Positions 1 to 13,855 of a DNA stretch of 64,000 bases are shown piece after piece. The position numbers were made by a program, and so were the translations under genes. Within the stretch, counting starts at the first letter, position 1; each line of letters begins with the position of its first letter. The DNA is from Colius striatus (taxonomy: Eukaryota; Chordata; Aves; Coliiformes; Coliidae). The DNA lies in NCBI RefSeq assembly GCF_028858725.1, contig NC_084759.1:93950362-94014361 (forward strand), in the 5' to 3' direction. Under the pieces are notes generated by a model that saw nothing but the letters and a program-made list of their open reading frames with translations, was not told the origin of the DNA and searched no databases.

Positions 1-3000
1 CCCTGAAAATATTTCAGCTGGAGTTAGCAATGAAAGGGCCTGGGGAGGTGAAACAGCCGAACTCACAGTGTCAGAGTGGGTAACCTCACTTGCCTGTTTG
101 GCGAAGGTACTACCTGAGCATGCCTTAAAACTCTGATCCAGCTGGCACTTAAACATGGGCCCAATCTTAATAATTCAGGCTATGTGAGATTAAGCGAGCA
201 TGTAAAATGAATGTATACTTAAGGACCTGGCTCAGCTGAGCTCCACAACAGGGAGGACTTCAGGCCTGCCTCTCCAGTAGTCTGCAGCTGGTAAGGACAT
301 CTGCAAAGGACATCACCAATCACCCCCCCTGTGCAGGACAGATTTCTACTGGTTTTGAGAGAATCGGTAGAGAATGTGAGGGGCTGAAGTGGAAGCAGGT
401 TGGTAAGGGGGTGCACTGGGAATTACTGAAATTACTGAATTAAAATTCATTGGCAGAACAATCTGAGCTTCAGGGGATGAGACATTGCAACTGTAGAGTG
501 AACGAGAAGAAGCAATTCACAGATCTGGAGGAAGAGCTTGGAAAGAGAAGAAACAAAAGGAGAAGACTGATATGAGTAGGGAAATAGTAAAATGAGAAAC
601 AATGAAAGAGGCAGCAGTAAAACATGCATCTGTCATTTAATCCCGGGTAAATACCCAGATTAGTGACATCAGTTTCTGCTGTTTATTTGGAGCTTACTTT
701 GAAACTATGTCTAGCAAGGCTAATGCAGCTGTGATACAGTCCAGTGGAAAGCACATCCAGGGATTTATCCTGGCCATTCCTGTATAACACAAGAATTAGG
801 TATAACTAACGTTTGTATGACTAACGTTTGCATTAAAAAGTTGTCTTTCCAACCCTTGTGCTCATAAAAATAAACCTGGTATCATCTGGCAGAGCAAGGA
901 AATTCAAAAGTTACACAGTTTCTCTTCACAAATTTACACATCATCTTACTCCGTGCTTACATGGACTTTGGAGGTCATGAAGGCTAAACATGCATGCTTG
1001 AACCAGTTGTGGGGGCTTGTCATTGGGTTCCAGCACCCTGTGTACTGTAGTAAAGTAACAATGCTCATCAATTCAAGTCTGCTACAGGGGGTTCAGTTCA
1101 GCCAGCTTAAAGCTTCTCACCAGTACAAGCCAAACTGCACTGAGAGGATGAAGACAAAAAGTATTTATCTGAGATGGCGGGCTTGGACAAGAGCCCAGGA
1201 GGTTGCTGGTGTTACTGCTGGAGAAGGGTGCAAACAGACACCACTGCAGCTAAAAAGGGCTTCTCCTGAAAGAAACAGCTCACATCTCATGTACTCGGCA
1301 GCAGCTGAGATGTGAATGTCTGGCTGAGCAAGCCAAAAGCAGAAATGAGCCATTTCAGGACAGTGCTTTGTTTGAGAGAGTCATCCCTGACTTCTTTGGC
1401 AGTTGTGCACTGTGGGCAGTAATGCTACTGCCCCAACTCAGAAACATGCAGCCATTTTACCAGCTTTTATGGCTTTTTACCCCAGACAGCCATCATCTTC
1501 AGCGCCCTGCAAACGTCAGATCCGGTTCACTCACTTTCTAAAAAAAAAATGCTAACCAACAAACACGATCCATGCAGAAAAAGTGGCTTGTTTTCATTCT
1601 CACGTTTAACTAGGTCAGCCCATGAGAAACATCCAACCACCTGCTCACCTGATCCCACTGTGGCGGTCATGTTCCTCGCCTAACCCGTTAGGAACAAAGC
1701 TGTAAGGTGAGACATTTTAACAAGGCCGTTGATGTTCTTCGAGATAAATGTGTTAAGTTACTGCTGGTTTTGCCACCTGCAAGCAAGATCTGGAAGGCTG
1801 GTCCACAGCAGTTAAAGTGTTACTGAGCACTAGGGGCAGCTGACATTTGCTGAGAAAGGCACATGGAAACCATGATGCCAAGTAAGTGGGGCTAATTAAC
1901 ATTGGTTTCTTAAATTAGAAGGCTTTTAATGGCTAATGTTTAAAAATAACGCCTTAATGACATCTAAAAATAGCTGCTGCCAAGCTCTGGTGTATTCTGA
2001 CCTCCATTAAATTGGGAGTCCGTTTCCCGTGACTGGTGGTGTAAATCACATTTACCTTTTATATCCCGTTCTCACTGGGATTAGCTGTAAAGCCTGATGC
2101 CTGACCTTGAAAGCCTATTTGGAAAGATGCAAGAGTAACCTAAAGCACTCTTCTGAATGGTGTGAGATACACGGATATAATGTGTGGGCTGAGTAATTAG
2201 ATAATCTCAAGTTGCAGTGATCTGCAGACTTCATAGGGAAAAACACTGAGGGAATGGAGAACTCTCAGACCAGGCAGAGTCCAGGGGTATGAAAAGTGGT
2301 GCAGAGATTGGGCTTTGGGACAGGAACACACGAGACCAGACTATGTTTCCAGTTTGGTTGCAGATTTCCTGTGTGACCTGGATAAATCCCTTGTCCTCCT
2401 ACAGTGCATCAAAGCTATGTCTGGATCTCCTTGATCCCAGGATAATTTCTCTAAGGTGTGTGGCATGCAATGATATACCTCACAAGAGACAAACAGTAAT
2501 GCAGTAAAAAAGGAGAATACTGCTTATTTTTCCTTATGCTTAACATACAAGCCAAATATCCTGGAAGACAAACACACATTGGGAACTTCTAGAGCTTTTA
2601 CCAAAAGCATATAGTGGGAACAGAAGACATCTCCAGTACTGAGACAGTCATTTGCTTACTTTTGCTCTACTTCTCCTGCTGTTCTTGGACCTAACCTGTG
2701 CCCTGTGACACTGTAATGTTCTGTAATAGTTGGTACAAAGAGAGAAATCTACAGCTTGACCTTCCCTGGCAGAAAGCAGAGAGAGATTCAGTTCCACCTA
2801 CCTGTAACGATGATTTCTGATATCATATCCTCTGCATTTGGCTCATTGTTTGCAAATTAGGCAAATTACTTCAACAGCCAGATAAACTCAGTTATTTTAA
2901 GTATTACGTGACAAGTATCTGAAAGGCCAGTAAGCTCTAACAGCATGAAAATGCCTTCCCAAAACTAGCCACACTACAGGAAAGCTGGCTTTGGTTTTTC

Positions 3001-4438
3001 TCTTCCCTTCCAGTCAGAGGGCTGGGTATTTCTATGCAGATCCTGTCCAATAGCACATTCCTCCCCATCCTATATCTGCACACAGCAGACACACTCCAAA
3101 CAAATAAAAGGAACATGTGTAAGTACCAGGCTCTTAGCCCACGTTGCTGTCCTGCCTAGCCCATGTAATCCCTATGCTTTTCTTTATGTTTTGTGTTCTT
3201 CCCCTCTTTCTTTTGTCACAATGTCTGAGGCTAATTCTGAGTTGTTTTGGGAAGACATGTCCCATCTCCTTGTTATGGAGAGATCAGTGCATGTGACAAC
3301 AGTCTGGAGACCAACATCAACATTGATGCACATTTCAAGCACTGCTGCCTCATTAGTGAGTTAAGGGGAGTGTAAACCAGCTTCCGCTTTTCTCCCATCG
3401 TGTGATTTTGCTGTTCTAACGTTCTTCATTCCTTTGTCCAGACAGTTTTTCTTCCTCTGCCTGGTAAGGCCCAGTCTTGCAGGCACTTATGCTTTCTTCT
3501 ACAAACATGCGTTCAGCACGTGCACGGGTCTTTGCAGAATTGGAGCCTAAATTTGTTTCTGTTTCTGAATTCCAAGTTGAATTTTGATGCAACAGTTATT
3601 TTATGTATTAAAATATCAGGTTTCTGCCCACACACATAATGCATGATGTGTAACAGACCTTGCAAGGCAGCCATTAGAAAAGACCACTTAATCTGTGATT
3701 TATACAGAAGGAAGAATTACTATTTCTTGTTTTCCAACTGGAATGTATACACAATCAAACTGTGAAAGTGTTGCTCTGCAGAAGCTCCATGATGTGCATC
3801 TGGGTTTGCATGCTGTCATTTTGCCCACAACCTAGAATCATAAGCTGAAACTCCGCAGGGGCTAATGAAAACTGTTCCCCTTTGAGTCGCTTTATTAAAA
3901 CACAACCTCAAGAAATACTGGCGAGTCAGGAAAGTGACTTTAATCCAATACTTGTTACCCTCTTCCACAGGTTTTAAATCACTCTCTTTGCTCCCTACTT
4001 TGAGCAAATACACCCTCATTGTTTTCCTAGTCCTGCTATGACCTTCTGGGAATGTTTTCATCGTGTAAAGCAACCTGAAGTTCTCTACTTTATAAATCTC
4101 ATTCATTCCAAGTGTTAACACTGGCTAATTCTCTGCTTTAGAAAGGAAATCATGTTTGTTTTTTTGAAGAGTCTGCTGGGAAGAGGAATATTTGCATTTA
4201 AAATATTTTTTTCCATTTCATAAATTGTCTTGAGTTCTCTTCCCAGTGGGCAACAGAAGACTGTTTATATAAGTGAAGAGGGAAGCTTACTTTCCCATTA
4301 CTTCCACAAAAGTACGATTAACAGTGATAACTATGCTAATTGTTACACTAACTGCACTTGGAATGCACCTTACTGGCTGGAGAGGTAACGCAGCTGGGTA
4401 ATAATTAACTCCTTTTTTCCTCAATTACCTTTTATTAG
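1..4438. other. Non-coding flank or 5' intron of CLDN14
   Basis: No exon with a recognisable protein was found on either strand. Short open frames here have no family resemblance. CLDN14 in other vertebrates has non-coding 5' exons upstream of one coding exon, so part of this stretch may be CLDN14 intron; none of those exons can be identified from sequence alone. A TATA-like string (TTATATAAG) sits near 4265 but nothing else supports a promoter. The block at about 1885-2060 is listed separately as possibly conserved. Confidence 0.5.
1885..2060. other. Possible conserved non-coding element
   Basis: This AT-rich stretch has several TAAT/ATTA homeodomain-like cores (GCTAATTAAC, TTAAATTAG, CCATTAAATTG) and is not repetitive. 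It looks like a developmental enhancer-type block rather than degraded repeat. This is a judgement by eye; no alignment was available. Confidence 0.2.
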
Positions 4439-4555
4439 GAGAGCAGAAGGTGTCAAAGTAAAACAGCCACATATCTTCCAAGAAAAGCTCGTGTTTTCTG
4501 AAGGAATTCAAGCAGAGGTGCTTTATTAAGAGAACGAGGCAGGACAAACATTAAC

Positions 4556-5266
4556 ATGGCAAGCTCGGCTGTTCAGCTACTTGGCTTCTCTTTAAGCCTG
4601 CTCGGTCTAATTGGAACATTAATTGCTACCATTCTGCCACACTGGTGGCGAACGGCGCATGTGGGCACCAATATTATAACAGCTGTGGCCTATATGAAAG
4701 GGCTGTGGATGGAGTGCGTCTGGCACAGCACCGGCATCTACCAGTGCCAAGTGCACCGCTCCCAGCTGGCTCTGCCCCGTGACCTCCAAGCTGCCCGTGC
4801 CATGATGGTAATTTCCTGCGTCCTTTCTGCGCTGGGATGTGTGATCGCTGTCGTCGGGATGAAGTGCACGCAGTGTGCCAAGGGGACCTCTGCCAAAGCT
4901 CCCATCGCGGTCTCAGGGGGGATCATTTTCATCCTGGCCGGTCTCATCTGCCTGGTACCTGTTTCTTGGACCACTAATGACGTCGTTATGAATTTCTACA
5001 ACCCCGTGCTTCCCAGCGGGATGAAGTATGAGATAGGTCAAGCTCTTTACCTTGGCTTCGTCTCTGCGTCTTTGACAATCCTCGGCGGTGCTCTGCTCTG
5101 CACGTCGAGCCAGAGTGGTGGGAACGAGACACCTTACCAGACACAGCCCAGCAGCCTAAGAAGGACTGCTCCCTCCTATAGACCACCAACTGTCTACAAG
5201 GGAAACCATGCTTCTTCCCTGACATCTGCTTCCCATAGCGGCTACAGATTAAATGACTATGTGTGA
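4556..5266 (+). CDS. CLDN14: Claudin-14, tight-junction membrane protein
   Basis: Intact intronless 236-residue claudin; human CLDN14 is 239 residues. It forms paracellular strands between epithelial cells, and in mammals acts as a cation-restricting claudin in cochlea and kidney (family knowledge). Seen: four hydrophobic segments at about residues 8-28, 82-102, 117-137 and 163-183. The first extracellular loop carries the claudin signature W30, G49-L50-W51, C54 and C64. Val85, the site of the human DFNB29 V85D change, is conserved. The cytoplasmic tail ends in ...GYRLNDYV, the PDZ-binding Tyr-Val end used to bind ZO proteins. The ATG has a strong Kozak context (A at -3, G at +4). The tail and loops resemble CLDN14 more than other claudins, and synteny with CHAF1B and MORC3 agrees. 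The gene is convergent with CHAF1B, stop codons about 25 kb apart. Confidence 0.97.
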   Translation: MASSAVQLLGFSLSLLGLIGTLIATILPHWWRTAHVGTNIITAVAYMKGLWMECVWHSTGIYQCQVHRSQLALPRDLQAARAMMVISCVLSALGCVIAVVGMKCTQCAKGTSAKAPIAVSGGIIFILAGLICLVPVSWTTNDVVMNFYNPVLPSGMKYEIGQALYLGFVSASLTILGGALLCTSSQSGGNETPYQTQPSSLRRTAPSYRPPTVYKGNHASSLTSASHSGYRLNDYV

Positions 5267-5863
5267 GTTCCCTCAGATTTGCCTGCGGGACACAGCTGCT
5301 TTATAATTTCAGTGCATGGCATAAAAAAAAGCTAAGATGACTTTTCATTTGTAAGGGTTACAATACAAAGTTTACCATTGTTTGTTTCTTCCTTTCCTTT
5401 CTTTCTGGAGCAAGAAAGAATGTGAATGCAAAACTGCTTGCTCCAAAACCTGGCAAACAGAAAGGGAAGACACAGCACATATCTGCCGGCTTTCAACCAG
5501 AGTTTTGCAGGTAGGCAGTTCAAGGGCAGTTTTGCTAAAAGTAATGGTTTGCTTTGTAGTTTCTGCCTCGTGACAAGCACTAAAGTGGGACTGACCACGA
5601 CTCCGTTGAGCAGTGTTCCAACAAAAGACACCGTTTTGCCTAAAACAAGTAACTTCATTTTCAGCAGTGATTGCCTGCTAGGTCTCTGAATGCATGAATG
5701 TTTCGTTATGACAAGGTATTACTTTTGCTTTGACTTTACTTTTTGTCTGGTTTTTTTTTCTAGTCCCTTGAAGTATGAATTTGAACAGCGTTATGACAGA
5801 TGTATTTGACAGTATGCTACAGCCAATATTTTAAATTATACTGCAATGTTGTGACCATATCAA

Positions 5864-5869
5864 AATAAA
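5864..5869 (+). terminator. CLDN14: CLDN14 poly(A) signal AATAAA
   Basis: First canonical AATAAA downstream of the CLDN14 stop codon, about 600 nt into an AT-rich 3' UTR. Confidence 0.7.
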
Positions 5870-5885
5870 ATTTTAGCACATTTTG

Positions 5886-8800
5886 GAAACAAGATGATGT
5901 ATCGGAGTGGAAACAAACCATCTCTGTGGATCAGAACTGGGGTTTTAGAAATGTCACTAAGAGAACAAAGGTAGACCTCTGACGTTAAACTTGTATTTTT
6001 TTAAAAATGAGAAAATTAAATATCAAGACTTGTCGTAGAACAGGTATTTATCACTTTAGCAGATTTAGTATTCTGTACAATCTATGCATTGGATAGATCA
6101 GAAAAACAATTTCTGGAATCCTATCCCCAGGTAACACATAATGAAATGTACTCAGCCCTGGTGTTTTTTTGCCAGGGGTCTTGATTGAAAGTTCATCAAG
6201 GTTAATAAGAATATGTTCATCTACTCCAGTGGCATTTGGGGAACTTCCATGCAGTTCAGCTTCCTTCCACACACAAGGCAGCCTCTGTGACAGCAGAGGT
6301 CATGCTCACAGGCTGTAACTGTTGCTTGTCAGGAGGAGCATAAAACCAAGAACGTTTACTTCCAAAATCTTTGCAAAATGCAATTATTGCAGCATGCATT
6401 CAAACAGTTAAAAATCAAACTAACAAGCAAAGAACACTGGTCCTCTCCATTTTGCGTTACGGCAAAGTCCAGTACAACAGATACTGTGGTGTGAAACTGT
6501 CACAAAAAACAAAAGCACGAGATTCCTGCTAATCCCAGAAATCTGTGGGTGTCTCAAGAGCAACAGATGGACCAACATACCGATATTTAATAGGTTTACA
6601 AAAAATACTTCCATGAACCATGAGGCAACTACACTTGATATACTCCATTTGGCAAAAGGCCTGTTTGCAATAACATTATCACCTGGTAGCATCTCCAAAC
6701 CTGAGATTACTTTCAACATTTCCCCTGGTTTCACTCTGAACCTTCCTTTCCAATGGCTGATCACTCAGACAATTTTTTCATGTTGATTTGAATTGTGACA
6801 GAGTGATTTTCAGAGCTGATGCAAGTTATTATCATCATCATCACTGTTTTTAAAAAAACAACGTGGCATTTCTAAGCAATTTGCTGAGACGAACAATTAC
6901 TGAAAGGATCTGGGACCAGGCTCTGGTGATTGGTAAAACTCATGTTTTATTAACTGCAGCTATTACATATGATGTGGAAAACGTACAGAAACCTCATTGA
7001 TGCTGCAGACATCTTAACAGCAGACTCTGAGGGGAAAAGAATAGAGAGAAAGTGCTTTCACAGTGGCTTCTTAGAGAAGATGGAGTCAAACTCTTCATAG
7101 TCCATTACGGATTTTCTGGGACGCCCTTTTAGTGTGAAAGGTAGCTTAGTGAAGGTGCTCAATTACATAGGGCTTTTTCCGTGTTTACATTAAAATAGAT
7201 CTGGCCAAGTGATTATGATATCAATGTGATTACAACATCAACTTTGAACAAGGGCTTTGGACAGCCATGAATACTCAAACACAAGTCCAAGTGCAGGAAA
7301 TAGGCATGTGTCTCATTAGGTAGTGTGTTTGCTATATACTGATAAATTAATTCACTTGCCAAGATGTTTGTGTGGTGGGAATACTTATGTGTAGTGCTAT
7401 TCTTCCTGCACAAATCCTCAGCCAAGCACGATATATGACAGTAGTAAGAACAGTTTATAAAGTCCTGGCAAAAATACCTGGAAGTGCTCTGATGTGAATA
7501 AAGAGAGGGAAATGGCTTTTTTCACAGGGGACTGGATACTGGTGGATCTCGTTCCATGCTAACACTGGCATGAATTTCTGCCTTTTTCTTTTTCTTTTTC
7601 TTTTTTTTAAACTGCCATTTGAAATAAAAAGCATATCCACTCTAGCAGCCTTCGAGGTCTGGCTGGAACTACTTGACCGAGGTATGTGTTGATAACCTGA
7701 GCTCCCTCCCTGCTGCCACACAGAAGGGTGGCCAGACCTCGCTTTCTGCTTGTGTGGAGACTGCTTTGGCAGTCCCACACAGGCAGTGTGTAAAGCCAAT
7801 GCTCTGAGATGTTAGCCAAGGAATGAATCCCCACTGCTCCTTCTTTGCTGAGCAACCCCTTGGTCATCAGTGGCAGCGGTAGGTGACAGAGTGTCAAGGA
7901 AAGCTACTGTTTATGAGAGCGTGCTCTTTGGGCAGATATATCTCAGCATCAAAAGAACAAGACAGGGCAATAGACTAGAGCTGCCACATGCCTGATTCTG
8001 TCCACGTGTGTTTGTGGGTTTTTGCAAAATCCTGTGAGGCAGATTGTTTTCTTATTTACTTTGTTAAGATAAGTACAGCCTGCTTTTTTTGCCTCGAGAT
8101 CACTAGAGCTGAAGTGCCAGCCTGCTCTCCCAGTGGGGGTACTGCAGGGAGGCAAGGAGGGGATCCAGGGTAGGCAGCAATTCGTTTTAGCAGTGCAGGC
8201 TTTGTTTGCATGTATGATTGCGGTTACACTGTTTTAATGGACTGGAGTGTGTCATTCTCAAAGGAGCAGAGGTGGGAGCCTTGGCAGGAAAGTGTAGGTG
8301 GAGGACAGGATTTGGCAGCAAGAGGTGGTCAGTTTTGCAGCATCAGGAGAGAGCAGGAAGCTTGCTGCAGGATCAAGTAGAGATGGAGGCATCTAATGTA
8401 AGGATGGACACTGGGCTCAGAGAGAGGTTGATAGTTTCTGAGGCTGCAAGGAACTTTTCCAAAGACACATCTAACAGGACCACTGTGTTGGGATGGGATG
8501 AAGTGAAGAATGCTGCTCCCAACCCTGGCATCCTTCCTCAAGCTGGTGAACTGCCTGTTCTCCAATCAGCTTGGATTTTAACATCTAAGAAACGACAGCC
8601 CTTGGTATTATCTCACAGAATACGTCAGATTCAGGGCATCACAAACAATCAAATACTACTTAAAAGAAATTAAGAGAAAAAACCATTTTACTTCTAATAC
8701 TGCTGCTAGAAAGTGACAAATAGACCAAAAGAAGAGAATGTGACATCCTATTTTTACTGAGTCTGTGGTATTAGGAAATATCTTCTTCTATAGGAAAGAG

Positions 8801-11800
8801 ATTTGACCAACAGGTTGTGAGAAGAGACTGGTCTAATGACATGAAGACTAATTTGGAGGTGGACACAGAGGTAGATCAAGATCTCCCTCAGATGTAAGGC
8901 AGCTGAGTAGAAGAAGTAATCTATATTTTGACTTAAAGTACAAGAACAGATATGTTTTAAGCTTTGAAGAAACTATTATGTTCAAGTCTATTGCTCTACA
9001 CAGCAGAAGTCAAAGCACTATGGAGAAATACATAACCCACCACTGAATTTTAATGCTGCTCAGACTGGAAGTTGTCAGCTAGATCTAAATTTGGTCTACT
9101 GCATGTAGGATATAGTACATCAAAGAATGGGATCATTTTCTGACATTGAAGGTAGCTTACCTAGCCTTTGGAAAGGAGAGAGACAGAAAGCCTGCCCAGG
9201 AGGGCAGGAGCAGTGGGAAAGGAGGAATAAGGATTGGAGGAAGTGAGTGAGGATTTTTCCTTTTGGCAGCGGGGAGTCAGCTGGTCAGCAGACAAGTCAC
9301 AGCTGCCCTGAAAAGCAGCATCTGAGATACACCATGATGTTCACTGTCACAAAACTAAACGGAGCCACTGGCAGACAGAAGCTCTCTCAGTTGTGAGCTA
9401 TTTGATATTTTGTGTTCTGTTTTTTTCCACAATGCCTTAGCAAAAGTACTGGAGGAAAGGAACTGATAAACCATAGCAAAAAAATTTAACTAATTTCTTC
9501 AATAAATGTGTCTGAGTTATCTAATAGGAGGAGGAAATGAACGAAATTCAGTAACTAGAAGTTCTGCTGATCTTCAGAGGTCCCTACAATCATGTGATTA
9601 TTATAATTATCTGGTAATTAAGATTTTCACATCAGTGTATTCAGATTAAATTAAATTCTGTATCAACTTGTAACTATCTAAATCAAACTCACTATTTACT
9701 TTGCTGTACATCTCACAAGACAGTTTGCATATATAAGAATGATAGGCAAAGGTAAGGTGTTTCATGAGGTCCAGGAACAGCTTAAAGAAGAGGTCTAAGC
9801 TTTTTTTTTTCCCCCTCCCCCTAGTTGACCTACTAAAATATCTTCTCTTCCTTGCAGGCCTTGCTTTGTTGTGCAGTCTAAGAAATACGTTCTTTTCAGC
9901 TTATTTTCATAAGAAATCGTTCATATAGCTTTATCCCCATGTTCTGCTTATCCATATTTCTTATTCTGACCACTAAATGGGCACTTGGTCATGTTGATTC
10001 CCACTTTATTTTGTATCCTTTTCTATTCTTCTGGCCATGACATCAGAAGACATGTTTGAACCTAATGAGGCTTGATCCTGACCAAGCGTAAATCAGAGGA
10101 GCTCAACTGAAACCATATTATCCCAGTTTCCTCACAGGAAATCTAGATGAGGTGTCCCCCTTCACTGGGAAATCTGCCAGTTTATAAGACAGTTTTCCAT
10201 AAGCTCAAACACCTGAACGGGCTTAAAATGCTCCACAAAGAAGGGCAAGTCATACTGATCTCCTGCTTTTTTCCTTTGAAGAAGGTTTCCTGGGGGAAAA
10301 GGTTCTTAATTTTATTTTCTGCTTTAAGCGTGGGGAAAACACATTCATTTTATTAGCTCACACCTAAAAGATCTTTGGTAAGCAAACTATTAGAAAGCAA
10401 AGTGAATAAAAAGACTGAATCAATGCACAGATTTGATCTGTTAAGAGCATATGTATATACTTCATATATATGTGTGGATATATAAAACGGTGAAATTCTG
10501 GCTCAATTGACTTTACCGAGGTCAGAATTTCACCCATAAGCTTATTATTATTGTCAATACTTCCAAGTCTATTATAGAGCTTTTAACTAAAAGGCCTCCA
10601 GAGCAAAGAGAATCAAAGTCATGGGAGTTTTTGCCCCTGTAAGAGAGACAGCAAGGAAAGACTGGCAATGGCCATTCCACAAAGTGTTTCATATTGAGCA
10701 GAGACACTATAAGCAGTGCAGTGTGTGAGCGAGTCCTCTCTTCCACTTGACTCAAGGACAATCAATTTTATTTTCAAAATGTCATAATCACTGGTATTGA
10801 TCAACACTCCCTAATGGGGGTGCTCTCGAATCCATACAGGCTTGGGCTATCGCCATTTCCCTAGCAATTCAGGCTCAATTAGGCTGCCTTGCTAATGCGT
10901 GTCAGCTTCATTTAATTGCTCTCAGGCCTGCAGTGTGCGAAAAGGGCAAGCTGACAGAGTAATCCCACACTTCCACTTTGCAGTGAGCTGTGCCTATTTG
11001 TTTTATTTGTTCACATTTTAAAGGGCTAAGCACTTGCTATATGGAAAACACAGGAGAGTAAAAGTCAAGAAGTATTAATAAGCCTTGGAAAACAGAGTGA
11101 GAACTCAATTGCTTTTGCAAAGAATTGCTGATGTTTTTCCATATTTTGAAAAGAAGGTGGATTCTGCAGCTGATGAGGGTGCTCGTGAGTAGCGTTTATC
11201 TCATGGAAACCTCGGTAAAAACTGAGTGGAAGAAAATGTCTTATAACAGTTCCATCCTAGGGAAAACAACCTGTTTATTTGTTGGTTGGCTGATGATAAC
11301 GTGGCAGAAGCAGCCTCTCAAGGAAGCTGGTAATGAGCTGGGGATCATAGGGTTATGGTCTCTTTCACAGTATTTAACATTAATGTTAGCAAATGTTAAT
11401 AAATTAGGAGATAGGGATGGCTGCAAGCCAGCAGAGGTGAAATGGCCATTAACCACCTAAGCTCTCCAGCCTCTGAAAGAAGTACGTGTGTAGCTCACAT
11501 TTCCCACAGCAGAGCAGTTGTGAGCTGACACAAAGGAATCACCTGAGAGTGTCAAGAGTGCCAGGCTGCAGACAGACACTCTTGGGCCTTTACATCTAGA
11601 TCTGAAACCTAGAGGAGGAAAAATGCAGATATGAGGGAAGTGAGAGAAAAGACCTCCAAGGGGTCTCCCTAGAGCACAATACCGCCTTTATAATTGGGCT
11701 ATATGAACACAGCCACCTTCTCACCTCATGGATAAAGATTAGGATTGATAAAGGAATAAAGATGTCATAGAAACTCCTGGAATGTGGAGTGGACTCTCTG

Positions 11801-12372
11801 CCACGAGTCTTGGATTGTCAGCTCCAAAATCTGCTACATATCTTGGGAATCAGACCTGCATCCCATCATAAAAGACAGACTAAGGTTGCATATTATTTTT
11901 GTTTCTTTCTAATTTTGTTATTACATGTAGTGGATGCTGCTAATCAAATGTCTGCCTGCTACTTGGGGGAAGGGAAGCAAGAGGCATACAATAGATTTTG
12001 GGTCATTTGATTCCCTGGAGCCAGTGGCTCTGCATAAGTGACTGCATAGCCTGTCTGGAGGGACCTGTGCTCCAAAGAGAGCTTCTGGGCTGAAGGAAGC
12101 TGTAGGATTTAGCCAAGATGATGTTGTCTTTCTGCTACCAGCTAGCAAGTTTGGAGAAAGCATCATCCTCAACATCATACCTGTAATCCTGTCTCCTGGA
12201 AGAGGTAAGTGTCAACATCTCATCTCCACAGCTTTGCAGTCTCACTGTACTTACCCACAGGGTTGTGCCCTGTGTTTTGTCTGACAGGACTATAGTAGGA
12301 GAGCATTAAAAAGGGAAAAAGAAAATAAACTCAATCCAATCCTGGGAGCTCTAAAGCAGTTCTACATTTTTT
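5886..12372. other. Gene-poor intergenic DNA downstream of CLDN14
   Basis: No exon, RNA gene or clear repeat is recognised. The longest open frame (8218-8673, + strand, 151 codons) has no domain, no splice context and ordinary intergenic composition. A possibly conserved block lies at 10835-11035. Confidence 0.5.
10835..11035. other. Possible conserved non-coding element
   Basis: Non-repetitive stretch with clustered TAAT/ATTA cores, two CAATTAGG/GCAATTC-like half sites and a GC content that stands out from the surrounding AT-rich DNA. It resembles vertebrate enhancer-type conserved elements, but this is by eye only. Confidence 0.2.
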
Positions 12373-12490
12373 GTAGAATCACAGAATGCTTTAGGCTGGG
12401 AGAGACCTTAAAGATCATCTAGTTCCAAGCCCCCTGCCATGGGCAGGGACACCTTCCACTAGACCAGGTTGCTCAAAACCCTGTTGAACG
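12373..12490 (-). repeat. CR1 LINE 3'-end fragment
   Basis: On the + strand it starts AGAATCACAGAAT, then the familiar 'ctgggagagaccttaaagatcatctagttcca' type sequence, which is the reverse complement of a CR1 3' end. Confidence 0.85.
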
Positions 12491-13520
12491 TAGTCTTTTA
12501 TTTAAAGTTCCTTTATACACATACTTAGATATTCATTTATGTATATGTATATATGTAATTACCAGCTTTAGTTTGAAATTCATTTGAAATGAATGAAGCC
12601 CTTATCATGCCTAGGGATGCTTTACAAAGTTTCTTTAAATTGATCACTGTGGAATCTTATATACAGCAGCTTATTAAATGTGTGTTCTATGGGTATGGCC
12701 TACAAATAATTTTTGTGTTACAGGTTACTAAAGACAGGTCTCTTTAGACTTTTAGATGTAGAAAATGGAAACCCAGCTGCTGCACCCCCCTACTCCCCAA
12801 ATTTTCTTCACCCAGGCTTGTTTCAAGTATGTTTGAGTTTAAAAAGTTACATTACACAACTGTTTCAATATAAAGAAGCAAAGAGAAAATTCATAACTCT
12901 AGTAACATGATCATTGATGTCTATGGGCCACATGCCAGAAACACTAAGGCCAGTAATGCACAATTTAAACTTAACTACAATTGGTTATTAGGATAATAAA
13001 TATACACACATATGTACCTGGTGAAATCTTCCTGAAATTAGAAGGGGCATGGAAAATGCCATCCACTTGCAAAAACACTCTGTTTTACAGTAAGAACAGC
13101 AGGGTCTGGAGCAGGGAAGAGGTGTCACACAATTCACTGTACATGACCAAATTAATTGCCACCTTAAGCCAGCCACTCTTTCCTTGTGCAGGGCTTTGAC
13201 AAAGGAGTGGTGTAGTGAGGACGCAAATGCCACTGTACAACCGAAGGAGGGACGCTCACGTCTTCTTGTAGAAACCTCACAAACTGACTGGGTGAGATGC
13301 TGCCTGTTTCAGCCAACTTCTACTCTTCTTGAAAGCTGGATGCAACAAAACATTGAGAATTAAGCCAAATCTGAGTGTATCAGAAAGGCCTCTTCTTAAA
13401 AGAGTGCCATCATCACCATTATGCCCGCAAACTATAGTTCTTAGTGGGCCTCAGCAGCACACGAGAAAAGTACCATCTGCTCACTACCAAGAGACAGGTG
13501 TCACGAAAACCAGAGTCCCC

Positions 13521-13855
13521 AAATCACAGAACTGCAGAATCACAGAATGGAAGGGGTTGGAAGGAACCTCTAGAGATCATCTATTACAGCTCCCTGCTAA
13601 AGCAAGTTCACCTCGATCAGGTCACACAGGAATGTCTCCAGATGGGTTTGGAAATCTCCAGAGGAGACTCTACACCCTCCCTGGGCAGCCTATGCCAGGG
13701 ATCCCTCACCCTCACAGCAGATAAGTTTCTCATGTTCAAGTAGAACTTCTTCTGTTGCATCTTGTGTTTGTTACCCCTTGTCCTGTCACTGGGCACCACA
13801 GAAAAAAGACTCACCCCATCCTCTTGACACCCTCCCTTTAGGTATTTGTCTCCCC
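13521..13855 (-). repeat. CR1 LINE 3'-end fragment
   Basis: Reverse-complement CR1 3' end: AGAATCACAGAATGG, 'ggttggaaggaacctctagagatcatct', then the segment about the last protein-coding part and 3' UTR up to 'ggtatttgtctcc'. Several short open frames here are repeat-derived. Confidence 0.9.

Larger units (their letters stand above)
4439..5885 (+). other. CLDN14: CLDN14 terminal exon (5' UTR part, CDS, 3' UTR)
   Basis: A good acceptor, a T-rich tract followed by TTTTATTAG, ends at 4438, so the coding exon probably begins at 4439 with about 117 nt of 5' UTR. The 3' UTR follows the stop at 5266 and probably ends 10-20 nt after the AATAAA at 5864-5869. The acceptor and cleavage site are inferred; the coding part is certain. 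Confidence 0.6.

Noticed and set aside
4265-4273. TATA-like string before the CLDN14 coding exon
   Set aside because: Single motif in AT-rich DNA, and a good splice acceptor downstream (4438) suggests this is intron.
8218-8673. 151-codon + strand frame in the intergenic gap
   Set aside because: No domain, no splice or promoter context, no recognised homologue; ordinary length for a chance frame in 64 kb on six frames.
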